A stretch of DNA of 5,456 nt from Aliarcobacter sp. (GCA_017996075.1 JAGOHQ010000067.1:1-5456), one strand, 5' to 3'; shown: positions 1-5,195, counted from the first letter of the stretch. The notes: generated by a model not told the origin, from the letters alone. Translations and numbers: made by a program.

Positions 1-2
1 AA

Positions 3-18
3 AATTCCAAAAGGAATT
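3..18 (-). terminator. Small inverted repeat just after dxr, possible weak terminator
   Basis: A perfect 6-bp inverted repeat (AATTCC, loop of four bases, GGAATT) lies 7 bases past the dxr stop codon. Read leftward, the stem is followed by at least two T residues before the window ends, so it could be a weak rho-independent terminator. The stem is short, the T-tract is cut off, and the sequence could instead belong to the leader or start of the next leftward gene. Confidence 0.25.
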
Positions 19-24
19 AAAAGA

Positions 25-1092
25 TCAAGAGTCAAAATATCTCCTTACCTCTTTATCTATTTCAAAAATATCTTCAATATTTGAAGCTTTTAAACTATTA
101 AATCTATTTATAGCTTCTAAGCTTATTTTTGAAATATCCAAGAAACCTATTTTTCCACTTAAAAATTTTGAAACAGCAACTTCATTTGCTGCATTTAAAA
201 CAACACCTAAATCAAGATTGTTTAGAATCTCATCTTTTAAAGACCAAATTGGATATCTACTCTCTTCTATTTTTTTAAACTCTAAAGATGATATTTCAAG
301 CAGATCAATAGGTTTTAGAATCTCACAATCAACTCTTCCTAAAATTGCATAAGATATTGGAAGTTGCATAGATGCATTTGCTATATGAGCTGTTGTACTT
401 CCATCTTTGAAATTTATTAATGCATGAACCAAAGATTTTGGCTCAATAACAGCATCTAGTTTTTTTGTACCAAAAAGCCAAGCAGCCTCTATTAACTCAA
501 ACATTTTATTTGTCATAGTTGCGCTATCTATTGTTATTTTATTTCCCATTTTCCAATTTGGATGATTAAGAGCCTCTTTTATAGATACATTTTTCAAAGA
601 TTCAAGTGGATAATCTCTAAAAGAACCGCCACTTGCTGTGATTGTCATAGAATCTATTTTTTTATCTTGAAGTAAATACCAAAGACCAAAATGTTCACTA
701 TCAATAGCACTTAAATTTTTTTGGTCTATAAATTTTCCAGCAACAACTAATGACTCTTTATTTGCTAAAGCAATTTTTTTACCACACTCTATAGCTTTTA
801 ATGTTGGTTTTAATCCTAAAAAACCAACAAGAGCATTTACAACAGTTTTTGAAGAGCTATCTTCTATTGCTTCAAGTATAGCTTCTTCCCCAAAAAATAC
901 ATTTTTGTGATTTACTTTTTTTATATCATCTTTAGAAGCAATTATCACTTTTTTTGGATTATGCTCTTTTATTTGAGAATTTAGTAAATCAATATTTCTT
1001 CCAGCTACTAAAACCTCAACATTTAGAGCAAATTTTTTCGCAATTTCTAAAGTATTTACTCCAATAGAACCTGTACTTCCAAGAAGTATCAA
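25..1092 (-). CDS. dxr: 1-deoxy-D-xylulose 5-phosphate reductoisomerase (MEP pathway)
   Basis: Dxr (IspC) catalyses the NADPH- and metal-dependent rearrangement and reduction of DXP to 2-C-methyl-D-erythritol 4-phosphate, the first committed step of the cytosolic MEP isoprenoid pathway. The 355-residue protein is complete. It shows the N-terminal nucleotide-binding GSTGSIG (residues 5-11), ALANKES (108-114), the metal-site DSEH (D131, E133) and SGGS (154-157). The signature HPNWKMGNKITIDSATMTNK (177-196) is followed by E199. H177, W180, S190, N195, K196 and E199 match E. coli H209, W212, S222, N227, K228 and E231 in spacing, so the active site looks intact. It is about 40 residues shorter than the E. 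coli enzyme, as I recall for Campylobacterota. The start is TTG at 1092, because the Rossmann motif begins at residue 5 and AAGGA lies 7 nt upstream. It overlaps the cdsA stop as TTGA, suggesting co-transcription and translational coupling. Confidence 0.97.
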   Translation of the reverse strand: MILLGSTGSIGVNTLEIAKKFALNVEVLVAGRNIDLLNSQIKEHNPKKVIIASKDDIKKVNHKNVFFGEEAILEAIEDSSSKTVVNALVGFLGLKPTLKAIECGKKIALANKESLVVAGKFIDQKNLSAIDSEHFGLWYLLQDKKIDSMTITASGGSFRDYPLESLKNVSIKEALNHPNWKMGNKITIDSATMTNKMFELIEAAWLFGTKKLDAVIEPKSLVHALINFKDGSTTAHIANASMQLPISYAILGRVDCEILKPIDLLEISSLEFKKIEESRYPIWSLKDEILNNLDLGVVLNAANEVAVSKFLSGKIGFLDISKISLEAINRFNSLKASNIEDIFEIDKEVRRYFDS

Positions 1093-1847
1093 ATAATTAT
1101 CCTTAATAAAACTAACATAACTATCGCTCCAAATAAATACCCATCAACTCTATCTAAAACTCCACCATGTCCTGGTAAAATATTTCCACTATCTTTTACT
1201 CCAGCTTCTCTTTTTAGATAACTTTCATATAAATCTCCAAAAACTGAAGATAACGATACAATAGCTGAAACTATAATAGCTCCTAAAATCCCAACTTCAT
1301 TTATAGAAGTAAAAATCCCCATAATTACAGCAAAAATCATACCACCTACAACACCCTCTAAAGTTTTATTTGGGCTTGTTTCACAAAATGGAGTTCTTCC
1401 AAAAGTTTTTCCAGCGAAATAAGCTCCTGTATCAGTTGCTGCAACTATTATTAGTAGCCAAAATAGTACCATTACTCCAAATTCACTATATAAAGAGATT
1501 AAAAAAACAAATGATGCAGTTGGATAAAGAAGAGGTAAAATCATCTTTTTATCAAGTTTTCTTTTATATGCTAATTGTGAAGCATAACCAATTGCTACTA
1601 TGAATATTAAATCAACAGGCATAGGATAGAAATATACAGCTACCCAAAGTAATAAAACATAAATATATATGCTCTTATCTTCTAATCCATATAGCATTTT
1701 TGCTTCACGTACTGCAACCATAAGAACCACTCCAAACACTAGCCAAAATAGAAAGTATGAATCTATATATGCAATAATCAAAAAAAGCACAAACAAAACA
1801 AGAGCTGTTTTTACTCTTGTTGATAAATTTCCAAGTATTTTAAACAT
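1089..1847 (-). CDS. cdsA: Phosphatidate cytidylyltransferase (CDP-diglyceride synthase)
   Basis: CdsA is an inner-membrane enzyme that converts phosphatidic acid and CTP to CDP-diacylglycerol, precursor of the bacterial phospholipids. The 252-residue protein is almost wholly hydrophobic, with about eight likely membrane segments (roughly 14-30, 31-47, 61-75, 77-92, 103-120, 124-138, 166-203 as two, and 236-251). The family signature is complete at residues 209-235: S209, K212-R213, K218-D219, G221, P225, H227-G228-G229, D232-R233 and D235. Other conserved stretches are DTGAYFAGKTFGR (139-151) and SPNKTLEG (158-165). The ATG start at 1847 has TAAGG about 8 nt upstream. The TGA stop overlaps the TTG start of dxr by 4 nt. 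A hairpin terminator separates it from the upstream lipoprotein gene, so transcription probably begins in the 1848-1930 gap. Confidence 0.97.
   Translation of the reverse strand: MFKILGNLSTRVKTALVLFVLFLIIAYIDSYFLFWLVFGVVLMVAVREAKMLYGLEDKSIYIYVLLLWVAVYFYPMPVDLIFIVAIGYASQLAYKRKLDKKMILPLLYPTASFVFLISLYSEFGVMVLFWLLIIVAATDTGAYFAGKTFGRTPFCETSPNKTLEGVVGGMIFAVIMGIFTSINEVGILGAIIVSAIVSLSSVFGDLYESYLKREAGVKDSGNILPGHGGVLDRVDGYLFGAIVMLVLLRIII
1100..1104 (-). promoter_or_regulatory. Ribosome binding site for dxr inside the cdsA 3' end
   Basis: AAGGA on the minus strand sits 7 nt before the TTG start of dxr and lies within the last codons of cdsA. It supports the TTG start over any upstream ATT codon and fits a coupled cdsA-dxr pair. 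Confidence 0.7.
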
Positions 1848-1911
1848 AAAGCTTACCTTAAACTAAAATTACAATATTTTACTAAAATTTCGCTTTTAAA
1901 TCGATTGTACT

Positions 1912-1917
1912 ATTATA
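1912..1917 (-). promoter_or_regulatory. Candidate -10 box of the cdsA-dxr promoter
   Basis: The minus strand carries a perfect TATAAT within AAATATAATA, directly after the T-tract of the upstream terminator. Transcription would begin near 1905, giving a leader of about 58 nt before cdsA. No -35 box is evident, which is usual for the main sigma factor of Campylobacterota. In DNA this AT-rich, chance matches occur, but the position between a terminator and an operon start is right. Confidence 0.5.
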
Positions 1918-1930
1918 TTTTGAGAGTTTA

Positions 1931-1957
1931 AAAATGCACTAAAATTTAGTGCATTTT
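1931..1957 (-). terminator. Strong hairpin terminator after the TraT-like gene
   Basis: A perfect inverted repeat of 13 + 1 + 13 bases has the arm AAAATGCACTAAA. It starts 7 bases beyond the stop of the leftward lipoprotein gene. Read leftward, the GC-containing part of the stem is followed by five T residues (1934-1930), the form of a rho-independent terminator. Read rightward it is followed by TTTTAG and a run of six T, so it could work in both directions, though no rightward gene leads into it. Confidence 0.85.
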
Positions 1958-1963
1958 AGTTTT

Positions 1964-2740
1964 TTAGAATAATCCTGATATTTGATTTGAAATCTGTTTT
2001 TCTAAAATTGGTGTTGCTTCTTGTAAAGTTAAATTCATTTTTGTAGCTTCTGCTAACATTACTGTTTTATACTCTTTTCTCTCTTCTTCATAATATTGAG
2101 TTTTATCATTGGCAATATTTGAATTAATCTGTCCAGTAGCATTTGTATTTCGAACATCTCCACCAAAACTATTTACAAATCCTGATTTTTTACCATCTCT
2201 TACACTAGCTTGTCCAGCTACTGTTGAATTTTGTGTTAAAACAGAACCTTTTGTTCTCTCTTTTATTAATATATCAACTTGCATTTGATAAATTGTATCT
2301 TCTGTTGCTTTACCAATAAGTCCGCCAATTACAGCAGCTCCCAATCCAACTCCAATAGCTTGACCAGCTCCTCCATTATTATATGCAGAAACACCTGCTC
2401 CAACAGCTCCTGCTCCCAAAGCAGCTCCTGCTACATTATTTTCTTGTTTTTTATCACAATAAAGTACATTTACCATCAAAATATATGTAGCTTCATCTGG
2501 GTCATCAACAATTTTATAGCCTTTTGCTTGAAGTTCATTTGATAAACTTTGCTCAAGATTTATTGGCTGTCCGCTAGTATTTTTACTAGATATAAATACT
2601 GTTCTTAACTCTTTTTTAACTGGGTCAATAAATACACTTTGAGACATTCTTACATTAGTTTGCAGCTGCGTTGTTGCACATCCACTAAATAGTGTTGAAG
2701 CTAAAACAATACTTAGTGTTAAATTTCTAATTTTTTTCAT
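1964..2740 (-). CDS. TraT-family outer-membrane lipoprotein
   Basis: The 258-residue protein resembles the TraT complement-resistance lipoprotein, best known from F-like plasmids, where it blocks mating-pair formation (surface exclusion) and adds serum resistance. It has a lysine-containing hydrophobic N-terminus and a lipobox ending FSGC, with C21 as the predicted lipidated residue. A22 at +2 does not signal inner-membrane retention, which fits the outer membrane. Family-like stretches recalled from TraT are RTVFISSKNTSGQ (46-58), LQAKGYKIVDDPDEA (70-84) and NVLYCDKK (91-98). A Gly/Ala-rich hydrophobic block follows (about 102-143), then YQMQVDILIKERTKG (151-165) and a C-terminal EATPILEKQISNQI (241-254). 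Residues 180-215, rich in Gly, Asn and Ser, look less conserved. The ATG has an excellent AGGAG 6 nt upstream. It is monocistronic: its own -10 box and a hairpin terminator flank it. No transfer or plasmid gene is nearby, so a conjugation role is doubtful; a surface or stress role is inference. Confidence 0.88.
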   Translation of the reverse strand: MKKIRNLTLSIVLASTLFSGCATTQLQTNVRMSQSVFIDPVKKELRTVFISSKNTSGQPINLEQSLSNELQAKGYKIVDDPDEATYILMVNVLYCDKKQENNVAGAALGAGAVGAGVSAYNNGGAGQAIGVGLGAAVIGGLIGKATEDTIYQMQVDILIKERTKGSVLTQNSTVAGQASVRDGKKSGFVNSFGGDVRNTNATGQINSNIANDKTQYYEEERKEYKTVMLAEATKMNLTLQEATPILEKQISNQISGLF

Positions 2741-2746
2741 TATATT

Positions 2747-2751
2747 CTCCT
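2747..2751 (-). promoter_or_regulatory. Ribosome binding site of the TraT-like gene
   Basis: AGGAG on the minus strand lies 6 nt before the ATG. Its context TTTAGGAGAATA is nearly the same as the leader of the small exported-protein gene at 4213-4224, suggesting that both are efficiently translated. Confidence 0.75.
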
Positions 2752-2770
2752 AAAAAATATTCAATGGCTT

Positions 2771-2776
2771 ATTATA
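2771..2776 (-). promoter_or_regulatory. Candidate -10 box of the TraT-like gene
   Basis: A perfect TATAAT on the minus strand sits in AAATATAATA, the same ten-base string as in front of cdsA. Transcription would begin near 2764, leaving a leader of about 24 nt that contains the AGGAG. There is no clear -35 element. Confidence 0.55.
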
Positions 2777-2803
2777 TTTAAATTTTATTAACTATCTCTT
2801 ATG

Positions 2804-4132
2804 TTAAACTTTAACAACAATAGTACTGTATGGATTATAAAGCACATTTGCTCCATGTTGAATTTTGACATTTCTTCTTTGTGTAAAATCAACTTCATAT
2901 GTACCACCAAAATCTACACTAAACTTTGCACATAAACTTGCTGCTTTTTCTATAATATTTTGTGGTAAATCTTTTTTACTATTTTGTACAATCACATGAC
3001 AAGATGGTCTATCTTTTAGATGAAACCAAAAATCACTAGCTTTTGAATTTTCAAGCAAATAGATATTTTCTCGCTCATTAGCACCTAACATAATTTTAAA
3101 ACCTTCAAAGAAAAAACTCTCACAGTTTTGCGCTTTTTTCGTTTTTATCTGATTTTTCTCTTTTTTTGGAGATAAAAATTCACACTCATCAATCGAACTT
3201 GCATTTTGAAGATTTATTCTTAATTTTTTTAAAAAATCTAATTTATCTTTTAAATTACTCTCTTCAATAGTTATATTAAAAGCTTTTTGCTTCAATTTTT
3301 TTGCTTTTTTAAATAAATCATTTGTAAAAATAGTTGGATTTTTCATATTTTCAAGCTCTACAGTTATTAATTTACCATTATAATCTTCAATTTTTAACTC
3401 TTTTTGATAAGCTTTGATAGTATGTAAATTGGCTAAAATAAGATTTGCTTTAGTGTATGTATCTTCTGACTCTTGTTCCAAATCCTCTTTTTTTGGTAAA
3501 GAGTATAGAATTTTTTCTAATTTTTTAATATTTTTATCAATATTTGAAATTTTTTGTTTTTTAATATTTTCTAAATTCTCTTTAACTTGTTCTTCATAAA
3601 CTTGATATAAATAATCTTCAATATTCTCTATTTCGTACTCTTTTGGTACAAAATCTTTTTTGGGAATTTCTTCAAGTTTTACTCCAACTTTTACAACTCT
3701 AAAAGATGAATATTCATCAATATGCCTTAAAGCTTCCAAAATAGTTCTATTTTCATCTAAAATTATAATATTTGTATATTTTCCAGTAAATTCGAGTTGC
3801 AAAATCAAATTCTCTTTCTTATAAGATGAACTTGAATTTACCTTTATATTTATGATTTTATCATTGTTATAAATTTCAATACTCTCAATTTTTGAATTTG
3901 TAAACTTTTTTTGAAGCACCACATCAAAAGGAGCATTAAAATCTTTTTTTAATGATATTTGTTCTTTTGATTTAAATATCTTTGCATTTGATTTGTTTAA
4001 ATCAAAGTATATGATATTTTTATTATTAAATTCAATTATAATTATATTGTTATCAACTCTTTTTATAAACTTTATATTTTGGGCATTCTTACTAAGATAA
4101 TCAACAATTTTTTTTAAAATATTGTATTGCAA
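2804..4132 (-). CDS. NFACT family protein (RqcH/Rqc2/FbpA-like), probable ribosome quality-control factor
   Basis: NFACT proteins, often labelled fibronectin-binding protein, include B. subtilis RqcH and yeast Rqc2, which bind stalled 50S/60S subunits carrying peptidyl-tRNA and direct C-terminal tailing (alanine in bacteria). The 442-residue protein has an NFACT-N region (1 to about 165) with LEFTGKYTNIIILDENRTIL (113-132). Charged, coiled-coil-like helices follow (about 180-310). The C-terminal NFACT-R domain shows MLGANERENIYLL (348-360), DFWFHLKDRPSCHVIV (367-382) and VDFTQRRNVKIQHGANV (414-430). It is over 100 residues shorter than RqcH (about 570). Where the family has an Asp-Arg pair needed for tailing (D97/R98 in RqcH), my by-eye alignment gives D91-K92. 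TTG at 4132 is chosen because no ATG exists before codon 263 and NFACT-N needs nearly the full length; the RBS is weak (AAAAGAG). From memory, C. jejuni has this gene two genes upstream of cdsA-dxr. Confidence 0.9.
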   Translation of the reverse strand: MQYNILKKIVDYLSKNAQNIKFIKRVDNNIIIIEFNNKNIIYFDLNKSNAKIFKSKEQISLKKDFNAPFDVVLQKKFTNSKIESIEIYNNDKIINIKVNSSSSYKKENLILQLEFTGKYTNIIILDENRTILEALRHIDEYSSFRVVKVGVKLEEIPKKDFVPKEYEIENIEDYLYQVYEEQVKENLENIKKQKISNIDKNIKKLEKILYSLPKKEDLEQESEDTYTKANLILANLHTIKAYQKELKIEDYNGKLITVELENMKNPTIFTNDLFKKAKKLKQKAFNITIEESNLKDKLDFLKKLRINLQNASSIDECEFLSPKKEKNQIKTKKAQNCESFFFEGFKIMLGANERENIYLLENSKASDFWFHLKDRPSCHVIVQNSKKDLPQNIIEKAASLCAKFSVDFGGTYEVDFTQRRNVKIQHGANVLYNPYSTIVVKV

Positions 4133-4176
4133 TTTTTACTCTTTTATTTATATTTTTTTGTAAATTTCAGACACTT

Positions 4177-4182
4177 TTTATA
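4177..4182 (-). promoter_or_regulatory. Possible -10 box for the NFACT gene
   Basis: TATAAA on the minus strand, within AGATATAAAAAG, would start transcription near 4170 and give a leader of about 38 nt. A second TATAAA at 4152-4147 would leave only about 8 nt and is less likely. The region is so AT-rich that this is only a candidate. Confidence 0.3.
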
Positions 4183-4191
4183 TCTAAAGGT

Positions 4192-4197
4192 TATAAT
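4192..4197 (+). promoter_or_regulatory. Candidate -10 box of the small exported-protein gene
   Basis: A perfect TATAAT in the context GGTTATAATTG predicts a start near 4204, with a leader of about 23 nt. Upstream is an AT-rich stretch with runs of T but no clear -35, as expected for Campylobacterota promoters. Confidence 0.6.
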
Positions 4198-4202
4198 TGT
4201 AG

Positions 4203-4217
4203 CTAAATTTAATTTAG
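4203..4217. repeat. Short palindrome between the -10 box and the RBS
   Basis: A perfect inverted repeat CTAAATT-T-AATTTAG lies over the predicted transcription start and touches the AGGAG. It could be a small operator or a weak 5' hairpin. In AT-rich DNA it may also be chance. Confidence 0.35.
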
Positions 4218-4220
4218 GAG
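4216..4220 (+). promoter_or_regulatory. Ribosome binding site of the small exported-protein gene
   Basis: AGGAG lies 6 nt before the ATG at 4227 and fixes the start. Its last bases on the left overlap the 4203-4217 palindrome, so pairing in that palindrome would partly cover it. Confidence 0.75.
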
Positions 4221-4226
4221 AATAGT

Positions 4227-4547
4227 ATGAAACTATTAAAGATATTAGCAGCTTCAACTTTAGCTTTGGCTATTGCATCAACTTCATCTTTTGCAGATGT
4301 TCAAAAAGGACAAAAAGCATTTATTAAATTCTTAAAAGAGCCTTGCGGGATGGATGGAGCAAAATTTGCTTTAAAACATACTCAAGAGGAGTGGAGAAAA
4401 ATAAAAGCAGATGGAACAGCTGAAGCTGAGATTATAAAAATTTGTCCAAAAGTAAAAGCTGGAGATATAAAAGAGAGTCTTCTTGAGCATGTTATGGATT
4501 TCTCTATAGAGTTTGCAAGTGATTCAGGAAATGTTCCTTCTTGCTAA
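4227..4547 (+). CDS. Small exported cytochrome c-like protein lacking a CXXCH haem motif
   Basis: The 106-residue protein has a clear Sec signal peptide: K2 and K5, a hydrophobic core at 6-20, and a likely signal peptidase I site after SFA (A23, mature from D24), so it should be periplasmic. The mature part of about 83 residues has the size and feel of a small class I cytochrome c: KGQKAFIKFLKEPCG (27-41) resembles the helix and Cys that precede a haem site. However, the Cys at 40 is followed by GMDGA, not XXCH. Later come KFALKHTQEEW (46-56), KICPKV (71-76) and the C-terminal GNVPSC (101-106). Three cysteines remain (40, 73, 106), so a disulphide or metal site is possible. I recall similar proteins in Arcobacter and sulphur-oxidising Campylobacterota, annotated as 'cytochrome C'; that label is from memory. 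The AGGAG and TATAAT upstream are strong. It stands alone and converges on the next gene. Function unknown. Confidence 0.85.
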   Translation: MKLLKILAASTLALAIASTSSFADVQKGQKAFIKFLKEPCGMDGAKFALKHTQEEWRKIKADGTAEAEIIKICPKVKAGDIKESLLEHVMDFSIEFASDSGNVPSC

Positions 4548-4555
4548 TTTTTAAG

Positions 4556-4585
4556 TTATAAAGATAGTTAAATCTATCTTTATAA
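4556..4585. terminator. Inverted repeat between convergent genes, probable bidirectional terminator
   Basis: A perfect 12-bp stem (TTATAAAGATAG paired with CTATCTTTATAA) encloses a 6-nt loop. It starts 9 bases after the stop of the rightward small gene and includes the stop codon of the leftward gene (4580-4582). The stem has only two GC pairs and neither side has a long clean T-tract, so termination may be weak. The position between convergent genes is what supports the call. Confidence 0.55.
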
Positions 4586-5086
4586 TGTTAATCTATCGTA
4601 TTTTGAAACTATTATTTCAGATAACTCTATCATTTTTATATTCATAATTTTATACTCAACATCACTCATTTTTATTAAAAACTTATCATAAATAAATGAA
4701 TATGGATATAGTGTGAAAAAGATAAACTCTTTACTAGTTGACTCTTTATTTAACTCTTTAAACCAAAGAGCTAATATTGAAAAATATAGAAGTGATGGAT
4801 TAAACTCTTCATTTTGTTTGAGGTTTTTTTCAAGCTCTTTTGATATAAAGTTATAACATTTTAAAATAGCTTTTACTCTAAAGTTCTTTTGATTATCTAT
4901 ATAATATTTTGGTTCATACAAAATATTTGAAAGCTGTTTTAATATATCACTATTAATAGTTTCAAACTCATAATAAAGATCCAAATCAGATTTTGTTTTT
5001 GGCTTTACATCTTTGTATGTATTTATTAAGTCTCTACAAAAGAGTAACAATGCTTCTGTTTTTATTTTAGAAATATTTAGAATCAT
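4580..5086 (-). CDS. Hypothetical protein of unknown function
   Basis: I do not recognise this 168-residue protein. It has no signal peptide or clear membrane segment, and looks mostly helical, rich in Lys, Glu, Ile, Leu, Tyr and Phe, so probably cytoplasmic. Notable parts are a charged stretch at about 24-40 (KDVKPKTKSDLDLYYEF), two cysteines (17 and 77), and an aromatic segment at about 101-136 (YFSILALWFK, then FIFFTLYPYSFIYDKF). The ATG at 5086 is the only reasonable start: no ATG, GTG or TTG was found in the codons just upstream. No Shine-Dalgarno lies before it, but TACAAT ends 7 nt before the ATG, so it may be translated from a leaderless mRNA. It is divergent from thrS and convergent with the small exported-protein gene, so context gives no functional hint. 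The base composition matches its neighbours, and the uninterrupted reading frame supports a real gene. Confidence 0.75.
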   Translation of the reverse strand: MILNISKIKTEALLLFCRDLINTYKDVKPKTKSDLDLYYEFETINSDILKQLSNILYEPKYYIDNQKNFRVKAILKCYNFISKELEKNLKQNEEFNPSLLYFSILALWFKELNKESTSKEFIFFTLYPYSFIYDKFLIKMSDVEYKIMNIKMIELSEIIVSKYDRLTL

Positions 5087-5092
5087 AGGTAA

Positions 5093-5098
5093 ATTGTA
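5093..5098 (-). promoter_or_regulatory. Possible -10 box giving a leaderless transcript of the hypothetical gene
   Basis: TACAAT on the minus strand is followed by six bases (TTACCT) and then the ATG at 5086. A start at the usual distance from a -10 box would fall on or next to the A of the ATG. The absence of any Shine-Dalgarno there fits. Confidence 0.4.
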
Positions 5099-5152
5099 AC
5101 CAAATATTTCTAAAATAACTATATGATTTATATTGTTTAAGTTTTTTTAAGA

Positions 5153-5158
5153 TAGAAT
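5153..5158 (+). promoter_or_regulatory. Candidate -10 box of thrS
   Basis: TAGAAT, one base from TATAAT, follows a run of seven T residues and AAGA. A start near 5165 would give a leader of about 30 nt containing the AAGGA. No -35 box is evident. The 109-base divergent gap (5087-5195) holds only these promoter signals and a 10-base TTTTATAAAA palindrome (5167-5176); no T-box or riboswitch fold was seen. Confidence 0.5.
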
Positions 5159-5185
5159 ATTTGCATTTTATAAAACTTTGAAAAA

Positions 5186-5190
5186 AAGGA
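5186..5190 (+). promoter_or_regulatory. Ribosome binding site that fixes the TTG start of thrS
   Basis: AAGGA within AAAAAAAGGAAA lies 5 nt before TTG at 5196. No in-frame ATG occurs before residue 47, inside the editing-domain motif, so this site decides the start. Confidence 0.75.
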
Positions 5191-5195
5191 AAATA

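Noticed and set aside
1370..1603. Rightward open frame of 77 codons opposite cdsA
   Set aside because: It is fully antisense to a well supported cdsA; its product is a low-complexity Leu/Gln-rich string with no recognisable domain and there is no convincing RBS.
1669..1866. Rightward open frame of 65 codons opposite the cdsA 5' end
   Set aside because: It is antisense to cdsA codons for membrane segments and has no homology I recognise.
2390..2440. Short repeats such as GCTCCTGCTCC suggesting a tandem repeat
   Set aside because: They encode the Gly/Ala-rich segment of the TraT-like protein, typical of this family, and are not a regular DNA repeat.
2279..2542. Rightward Ser/Cys/Asn-rich open frame opposite the TraT-like gene
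   Set aside because: The odd composition is the reverse complement of the Gly/Ala-rich block of the lipoprotein, so it is a shadow frame.
3414..3599. Rightward open frame of 61 codons opposite the NFACT gene
   Set aside because: The Phe/Ser/Leu richness mirrors the Lys/Glu-rich coiled-coil codons on the other strand.
4158..4163. TTGTAA as a -35 box for the small exported-protein gene
   Set aside because: It lies 28 bases before the -10 box, too far for a sigma-70 promoter.
5087..5195. Possible T-box or amino-acid-responsive leader in front of thrS
   Set aside because: The gap is only 109 bases, the predicted leader about 30, and there is no terminator/antiterminator hairpin or T-box sequence.
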